From Acidobacteriota bacterium (GTDB taxonomy: Bacteria > Acidobacteriota > Thermoanaerobaculia > Gp7-AA8), in contig JAJPHC010000013.1 in NCBI GenBank assembly GCA_021325515.1, positions 436,001 through 500,000 on the forward strand: DNA of 64,000 nucleotides. The letters run 5' to 3'. Positions 58,411-64,000 of this stretch are shown in pieces; within the stretch, counting starts at the first letter, position 1; each line of letters begins with the position of its first letter. A program made the position numbers and the translations under genes. The notes below the pieces were generated by a model. The model worked only from the letters and a program-made list of their open reading frames with translations, searched no databases and had not been told where the DNA came from.

Positions 58411-59121
58411 ATGGCGAAGACGACGATCGACATCCTCGTGACGGAGCTGTGCAATCGCATCGGGTGGGACACTGCCGGATCCACGCAGCGCGCTGACGCT
58501 CTGAAGGAGCTCGATCGCGCAGAGAAGTACATCCAGCAGCGGCACTCGCTTCTGAATCTGATGTATGCGACGACCGCGACGCTGAACAACAACTCCTCGC
58601 AGGTCGCGATGCCTTCGAACTTCGATTATGGGAAGGACGTCATCGTGCAGGACAGCGCGAGCGGCGACCAACTCGAATACATTCCGCCCTCTGACTGGTG
58701 GGATTCCGATCAGGACTCCTATGGCGATTGGAAGGCAACGCGCCCGGAAGGATTCACGTTCTTCGGTGACGGCACTGGCGTGATGTTCATCAACTTCCGC
58801 CCGAAGAACATGACGGGCGGTGGCCTGACATACAACATCCTCGGGCAGCGCACGCTCATCACGCTCATCGATGCGAACAACGGCGTCGGCTCGACGTCAC
58901 TCCTGCCCGAAGGCTTCGAGACAACGCTTCTCCTCAATCGCGCTGAAGCTGTGCTGAAACGCGTCCTTCGTCGCGCTGGATGGGAAGAGCTGATGCAGAC
59001 CGTCGAGGGCGACATCGAGGCGTTCTATGCGAGCTATCGCGCATCGAAGGAAGAGGCGATGACGGATCGCGAACAGAAGGAGAGAAAGATTGCAGCAACG
59101 CAGTTCGCCGAGGGCGTGTGA
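58411..59121 (+). CDS. Head-tail adaptor protein
   Basis: A 236-residue protein starting with a helical block (TIDILVTELCNRIGWDTAG), then beta strands, and a closing helix (VEGDIEAFYASYRASKEEAM). This is the plan of podovirus connector/adaptor proteins (gp4-like). Two bases separate it from the zinc-finger gene. Confidence 0.65.
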   Translation: MAKTTIDILVTELCNRIGWDTAGSTQRADALKELDRAEKYIQQRHSLLNLMYATTATLNNNSSQVAMPSNFDYGKDVIVQDSASGDQLEYIPPSDWWDSDQDSYGDWKATRPEGFTFFGDGTGVMFINFRPKNMTGGGLTYNILGQRTLITLIDANNGVGSTSLLPEGFETTLLLNRAEAVLKRVLRRAGWEELMQTVEGDIEAFYASYRASKEEAMTDREQKERKIAATQFAEGV

Positions 59122-59237
59122 TGAAAAAAGCACGCGGGAAATGCGAGTGCTGCGGCGCGTGGCGGATGCTCTTCTCGTTCAGGAAGTGGGCGCTGTGCAC
59201 AGACTGCATCGACGCGCTGCGAAAGGGGAATCGGTGA
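59121..59237 (+). CDS. 38-residue zinc-ribbon peptide
   Basis: The ATG shares one base with the upstream stop (TGATG). CECCGAW and CTDCIDA give a four-Cys site in 38 residues. Too short for usual gene calls but fits the dense operon. Confidence 0.55.
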   Translation: MKKARGKCECCGAWRMLFSFRKWALCTDCIDALRKGNR

Positions 59238-59246
59238 CATAGAACC

Positions 59247-61592
59247 GTGGACGCATCGAATCCGGTCGAAGTCGTCATCGACGGCACCGGTTCCCTCGTA
59301 AGCAATGTTTCAACGTTCACCGGAGACGCGAAGGACTTCGTCGACTTCAAGGACTTCATCACCGATATCGCCGGCCGCATTCGCAAGCGACCGGGCAAGA
59401 CTCTGAAGGGCACTTCCGCCGGCGCGAAGATCACGACGCTCTGGGAGTACACCTACACGAATCCGTCCACCGGCGCGACGACGAACTTCCGTCTGCGCAC
59501 GTTCGGGACCTCGATTCAGTACGACAACGCGGGCACGTGGGCGGCGATGACGTTGCCATACTCGCCGACGTCCTCGGCGTGGGTGTTCATCAACGCGAAC
59601 AATCGCTGCTTCGCGGTCAACGGCGCCGACGACATGATCGTGTTCGACGGCACCGGGACGACGTGGCGCGCAGTTGGTCAGGATGGGCCGAGCGTGCCGA
59701 TGATCTACGCGCTCGGGGGAAGCGTGAGCTTCGGCGTCGTGGCAATCACGCAGGGCAGCCGCACGCTGACGCAGTCGGGCGCTGTCATCTCAGTGCTCAC
59801 GAGCGTTGGAACGACGGCAACGGCAACGACGGCCTCTCCGCACAATCTCGCGGTCGGTGACACCGTCACGATCTCCGGCGCTGGTGTGGGTGCATACAAC
59901 GGCTCATTCGCGGTCACGTCAATCAACCCGGCGCTGCAGCAGTTCACCTATACATTCGGTGGGGGCGCAAGTCCGGCGGGCGGCGCGCCGATCGGTTATC
60001 GCAACTGGGTCACAGGTCTCGCGTGGGTGCAGAAGTACGTCGACATCAACGGCGTGCGCTATCGCATCAACACGGTCGACTCAGCGACGCAGATAACACT
60101 CACGGAACAAGTAAAGGAAGCGACAGCCTCTGGACTCCCGTACGCGATTCACATCGGTGTCATGGATTGGGACATCGGGCCGCGCTACGCGTGGGCGTAC
60201 TACAACCCGACGACCGGCCACTGCAGCAACATCCGTTCGTCTTCGAGCTCCACCGCGACGGCGACACAGATCACCGAATCCGATCAGGTCGGCGTGACTC
60301 CAACGCTGACGATCGGCGCGAGTGCGGTCAACCAAGCGGCGTATGTCGCCGGATACACGCAAATCAAGATTTTCCGCACGCCGAAGAACGGCAACGTGCT
60401 GGTTGCGATCGATACGACCGTCAACAACGTGAACAGCGCGGTTACGACGATCACGTTCACCGAGAACTCGACGACAGGCGTCGACACCGCGCTGACGATG
60501 CTCGAGGCGCCACTGATCCTCAATAGGAAGCCGCCTGCGGGCCTCGTGGCGATCGCGTATCACCAGCAGCGCCTCTGGGCGTTCTCGCGCACTGGCGTCT
60601 ACTTCTCGGCCGCGCCCTCGGAAGTCGCGCTCGGCGTCGCTGAGGAATGCTGGCCGGCAAAGTTCTACATCGCGGTGAACGAACCGACCGGGCTTCTCAC
60701 GGTCGGGGGACCGGGCGGCAGCGACAACCTGATCATCCAGACCCGCCGCGGCAATTACTCGGTCGATGGCTACGACAATCGCACGTTCTACGCGTACCGC
60801 CTGCCTCACCGCGGCACGGGCAGCTTCCAGTACAACGCGACGGCGATCGAGGGCGCTCTCACCGCAATCTATGCAGATAAGCGCGTGATCGAGTACCCGA
60901 ATGGGACCGATTACGGTGCACCGATTCAGGACAAGCTCACGGCAATGCGCGCTTCGCTCCTTTCCGGTGCACGAATGCACTGGTTTGCGAACGAATCGCG
61001 TTCCCTACTTTTCATCTCGGGACCGAAAACAGGAGCGAGCAGCGGTAATGACGTCACCTATGTCTTCGATCGCGATCTCCAGAAGTGGTACGAATGGAAC
61101 GTCGGCTTCACCGCTTTCGCGACGGTTCACAACGATTCGACCTCGGCTCTGGAGCTCTGGGCGGGCGATGGCAGCGGCAACGTCTTTCAGATCGTCGGTT
61201 CTACGTTCACGGACAACGGCAGCAACTTCCAGCCGACCCTGACGACGTCGTACATCCGGCCATTCGGAACAGAAGGCAGCGGGCGGCTCCAGTATCTGAA
61301 GGCGTTCGTCTCGGACGGCGCGAACCTGCCGACCGGCTTCGTGCTCATCGAAGAGCAGAGCAACACGGGTGCAACGGATGGTTCGGCGATTCCGATCACG
61401 TTCACTCTGGCTCCGCATCATTCACAGTCGGCGCAGGGCCGTGAAGTCTGGTTTGTGCCGCCGGCAAGTTTCCGCGCGTTTGCGAACACGTTCCAGTTCA
61501 TCCTCACGCTGCCGTCGATCGCAGGCGACTACTACTTCGATCGACTCGTCGCAGTCTTCGATCCCGATCAGGACACACCCGCGAAGGCGTGA
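59247..61592 (+). CDS. Large tail hub/needle-base protein
   Basis: A 781-residue beta-rich protein with repeated blade-like motifs (AWVFINANNRCFAVNGADDM, WEYTYTNPSTGATTNFRLR) and an Ig-like insert around 175-260. It is of the size and place of P22 gp10-like tail stabilisation/hub proteins. GTG start at 59247. Confidence 0.65.
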   Translation: MDASNPVEVVIDGTGSLVSNVSTFTGDAKDFVDFKDFITDIAGRIRKRPGKTLKGTSAGAKITTLWEYTYTNPSTGATTNFRLRTFGTSIQYDNAGTWAAMTLPYSPTSSAWVFINANNRCFAVNGADDMIVFDGTGTTWRAVGQDGPSVPMIYALGGSVSFGVVAITQGSRTLTQSGAVISVLTSVGTTATATTASPHNLAVGDTVTISGAGVGAYNGSFAVTSINPALQQFTYTFGGGASPAGGAPIGYRNWVTGLAWVQKYVDINGVRYRINTVDSATQITLTEQVKEATASGLPYAIHIGVMDWDIGPRYAWAYYNPTTGHCSNIRSSSSSTATATQITESDQVGVTPTLTIGASAVNQAAYVAGYTQIKIFRTPKNGNVLVAIDTTVNNVNSAVTTITFTENSTTGVDTALTMLEAPLILNRKPPAGLVAIAYHQQRLWAFSRTGVYFSAAPSEVALGVAEECWPAKFYIAVNEPTGLLTVGGPGGSDNLIIQTRRGNYSVDGYDNRTFYAYRLPHRGTGSFQYNATAIEGALTAIYADKRVIEYPNGTDYGAPIQDKLTAMRASLLSGARMHWFANESRSLLFISGPKTGASSGNDVTYVFDRDLQKWYEWNVGFTAFATVHNDSTSALELWAGDGSGNVFQIVGSTFTDNGSNFQPTLTTSYIRPFGTEGSGRLQYLKAFVSDGANLPTGFVLIEEQSNTGATDGSAIPITFTLAPHHSQSAQGREVWFVPPASFRAFANTFQFILTLPSIAGDYYFDRLVAVFDPDQDTPAKA

Positions 61593-61594
61593 CG

Positions 61595-63730
61595 ATGGTG
61601 CAGAGACTCAATCAGGATGTGACGGATAGCGGCGGCTCGTTCCGCGAGGATGCGACGTCCGATCTCATCGTCCGTTCGTCGAGCCGTCCGGGCATCCTGC
61701 CACCGAAGTCGTTCCGCGTCGAGAAGGCGCAGAACGGTCTGCGGTTCTACGCAGCCGATCGCGGGAAGCAGGCAACGGAAGACGGACGACTCTCGAGCAG
61801 CGTGCGCTATCGCGTTCGGTGGGCGGAACTCGTCGATACATCCGACAGCGACAAGATCGACGCCGGTTTCGCGCGCTCGATCATCATCGGCACGATCGAA
61901 GGAACAGGGAAGGAAGGCATCGAGGCGAGCTGCTTCGTCATCGATCCGAAATACGGCTCCGGCTACTACTACTGCACCGGGGTCGATTCCGCCGGCAACG
62001 AAGGCACCGAGTATTCGACGCCGCAGAACGCGACAAATCAGATTCTCGACGGCGCGATCCCTGATGACGTGACGCATCCGCAAATCAGCGAGAGCGGCGC
62101 GGTGCACGATGACGTCGTCTTCTCCGAGCTGTCGATTTCGTGCGTTGCACCGTTCTCCGCGAGCTTCGCGGGCGTGCAGCTCTTCTTCGTTCACTACCCG
62201 ACGCTGAGCGCTATTCAGGAAGGCTATTTCCATCCGTACACGAGCTCACCAGGCGGGCCTATTCGCTTCAAGGTGGACTATCCGGTAGCACGGCGCGCCG
62301 GCGAAGGGACGCTGACGATCACGAACGGATCGGCTGCTGTTACGGGCTCGGGCTTTCTCACCCAGGCGCGTGCTGGCGATCTCGTCGAAGCATTCGGTGT
62401 GCGCGGGACGATCCAGTCGGTCAACAGCGATACATCAATCACGCTCACGGCCAACTGGTCTGGCAAGTCGCTCGTCGCATCAACGGAATACGCATTCATC
62501 GGCCTCGTGGATATCTATCTCGTCGCGGTCTCGAAGGCCGGGACGCATCGTTTCGACTGGACGAACTCTCCGATGAAGTCCGTGCTGATGGACGGCGATC
62601 TCTCAGCGCCGAACTCTCCGTCGATCGCGGCAACGTCGCAGGGCAATGACGTACGCATTGACCTAACTCCGGTGATTGGAACGAAGATCGATCATTACGT
62701 GATCTACCGCGGCACTGGCGCGGGACTCGCGTTTTCTGCATGCTCGCCACTGAAGACGATCGCAGCAGATACCAACAACACGACCGGGCTGCTGCAGTGG
62801 ATCGATTCTGACTTCACGCTCTATGAACGCGAGCAGGGCCAGGTGTTCACGTATTACGCGACGGCCGTGAACACGGGCAATCAGGAGTCAGCTCCGAGCG
62901 CGGAAGTCGAAGCCGCATGCCGGCTGGACGCACCAGGCGACAACGGCCCCCTGGTGCCCGCGCGTGAACTCCCGAAAAACCTGCTGTGGAACGGGATGCT
63001 TTCTGGAACCGGCTCAGTGAGTACCGCAGACGCGACGCAGGACAACGGCATGGGCGCCACGGTCACGGGTGCCGCGTTTCCGCCGCCTGTGGGCTTCTAT
63101 CGATGGAACGGAAGCACGACAGGCGTCGGCAGCGCTCCGGGCTTTCAGAACACCACGGAAGTCGTGCTCGCGATGACTGGTGCAGGCGCCGGCGTGAGCA
63201 ACCTCGAGCAGCAGATTGACGCATGGGGACATGCAACCGCATCGCATCGTCGCGTGCCGCGCGGGAAGATGGTCTGCTTTCAATGCAAGGTGCGCACGAG
63301 CGGAGGACCGCCGAACGGCATCCTCTACATGGACATCCTTGAGATGAACGGGGGAGCGCTCGTCGCGAACTCTCTTCTGCGTCAACGCCTCAGCGATGAC
63401 ACGATCGATTTCTCCGCGACACAACTCAGCGTCAACGGCAGTGAAATCGTCACGGATCCGCAGATCGTCTTCGGGATCTTCCAGCTCGGCAGCGATGCGT
63501 CCGTCACGAATCTGCTCTGCCGCATTCACTACGACGTGACGAATTGGAATGGCGTGAACGTCTTCATCACCGAAGTGATGCTTGCCCTCGCGGACACGCT
63601 GACCCCATACACGCCAGAGCATGTCGATGCGAACGTCATCTACAACCCGCCGACAGGTGGGGCTCCGGATCCTCCGGGACGGTTCGACGACAGCGAGGGG
63701 CGCTTTCGCCCGAGGTTCGATCTGCCATGA
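61595..63730 (+). CDS. Tail protein with fibronectin-III-like domains
   Basis: A 711-residue protein. Early part RYRVRWAELVDTSDSDKIDA and CTGVDSAGNEGTEYS, and a middle with DHYVIYRGTGAG...FTYYATAVNTGNQES, look like FN3 modules; the C-terminal part resembles a carbohydrate-binding beta sandwich. Start may be ATG 61595 or GTG 61589. A tail or fibre component. Confidence 0.65.
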   Translation: MVQRLNQDVTDSGGSFREDATSDLIVRSSSRPGILPPKSFRVEKAQNGLRFYAADRGKQATEDGRLSSSVRYRVRWAELVDTSDSDKIDAGFARSIIIGTIEGTGKEGIEASCFVIDPKYGSGYYYCTGVDSAGNEGTEYSTPQNATNQILDGAIPDDVTHPQISESGAVHDDVVFSELSISCVAPFSASFAGVQLFFVHYPTLSAIQEGYFHPYTSSPGGPIRFKVDYPVARRAGEGTLTITNGSAAVTGSGFLTQARAGDLVEAFGVRGTIQSVNSDTSITLTANWSGKSLVASTEYAFIGLVDIYLVAVSKAGTHRFDWTNSPMKSVLMDGDLSAPNSPSIAATSQGNDVRIDLTPVIGTKIDHYVIYRGTGAGLAFSACSPLKTIAADTNNTTGLLQWIDSDFTLYEREQGQVFTYYATAVNTGNQESAPSAEVEAACRLDAPGDNGPLVPARELPKNLLWNGMLSGTGSVSTADATQDNGMGATVTGAAFPPPVGFYRWNGSTTGVGSAPGFQNTTEVVLAMTGAGAGVSNLEQQIDAWGHATASHRRVPRGKMVCFQCKVRTSGGPPNGILYMDILEMNGGALVANSLLRQRLSDDTIDFSATQLSVNGSEIVTDPQIVFGIFQLGSDASVTNLLCRIHYDVTNWNGVNVFITEVMLALADTLTPYTPEHVDANVIYNPPTGGAPDPPGRFDDSEGRFRPRFDLP

Positions 63731-64000
63731 AGAAAGAGAACGAGCCGAACATCATCGTTGCGTCGAAGCCGATTCGCGACAAGCGCGGACGTCACGGCGT
63801 CCGCATTGCGATCGAGATCACCGATTCGCCGTGGCACGGCCGCTACGAATTCACGACGCACGGAATGCACTCATCGGAGGTGGCGGCGAAGCGCGACGCG
63901 ATCATCGCTCACCACGAGAAGATTTCCGCGCGCCTGGTGGATTTCGCGGCAGTTCTCGGGAGTCGTACAATTGCTGGAGACTCGGTCGTAGTTCGGGACT
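63727..64000 (+). CDS. Phage protein, unknown (3' end outside window)
   Basis: Frame open from an ATG overlapping the previous stop to the window edge: 91 codons without a stop. It has a beta-rich start (NIIVASKPIRDKRGRHGVRI) and a helix. Not recognised. Confidence 0.55.
   Translation, partial: MKKENEPNIIVASKPIRDKRGRHGVRIAIEITDSPWHGRYEFTTHGMHSSEVAAKRDAIIAHHEKISARLVDFAAVLGSRTIAGDSVVVRD

Overview
The window is a piece of a GC-rich bacterial chromosome (bases 1 to about 22,530) followed by the left 41 kb of an integrated temperate tailed phage (about 22,531 to the right edge, which is not the end of the prophage). The host is a diderm: the first gene is an outer-membrane beta-barrel protein ending in Phe, and there are lipid-carrier, LPS/glycan-type and fatty-acid genes. 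Gene content, base composition and the palindromic intergenic repeats would fit Acidobacteriota, but that placement is an inference and no rRNA gene is present to test it.

Host part. Bases 1-10,566 hold an outer-membrane protein (5' end missing), asnS, RNase J, uppP, hpt (reverse), a large uncharacterised helical protein, an FAH-family hydrolase and a tRNA nucleotidyltransferase-like gene. A reverse-strand DUF4097 protein and a 20-residue Lys/Ala protein with its own terminator follow. Three tandem, translationally coupled family-4 glycosyltransferases run leftward (14,990 to 11,756). A rightward block carries a membrane-anchored unknown, yceD(DUF177)-rpmF-plsX-fabD-fabG, the usual ribosomal/fatty-acid cluster but without fabH. 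A leftward pair (GT39-like membrane glycosyltransferase and PIG-L deacetylase) ends at fabG. tRNA-Thr(CGT) at 22,455-22,530 is the probable phage integration site.

Prophage left arm. An integrase lies next to the tRNA. An HNH endonuclease gene sits at its 5' end beside a 45-bp remnant of a second copy of the integrase start. Leftward from the immunity region runs a LexA/CI-type repressor followed by three small exported proteins, so these would be made in the lysogen. A promoter/operator region (26,365-26,478) faces a Cro-like gene and a long rightward early operon of mostly overlapping genes: small unknowns, a second HNH endonuclease, YqaJ exonuclease plus RecT annealase, a 35-repeat DUF6745-like protein, a replication-initiator-like protein, a GNAT-like protein, a Dam methylase, a DnaB-type helicase and a RuvC-like resolvase. 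A 260-base gap inside this operon has the hallmarks of a structured RNA.

Prophage right arm. After a divergent XRE regulator with an array of about 12 TCGAWTC repeats, a strong terminator, a VWA-domain protein and an extreme G-quadruplex motif, a late control region (four GACAG repeats at exact 11-bp spacing abutting a -35 box) leads into the late genes. Here lie a second, catalytic-core-only tyrosine recombinase preceded by a lox-like palindrome, a near-perfect parS site, lysis genes (M15 endolysin, holin candidate), a beta-helix tailspike and tail fibre, and then the terminase, portal, scaffold, capsid, connector and tail genes. No tape-measure or sheath gene is seen, which favours a short-tailed (podovirus-like) particle. 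Several tiny zinc-ribbon proteins are threaded between the head-tail genes.

The most unusual items are the parS site and lox-like palindrome beside the second recombinase, the candidate structured RNA, the HNH cassette that appears to rebuild the integrase start, the repressor-linked exported proteins, and the late control region.
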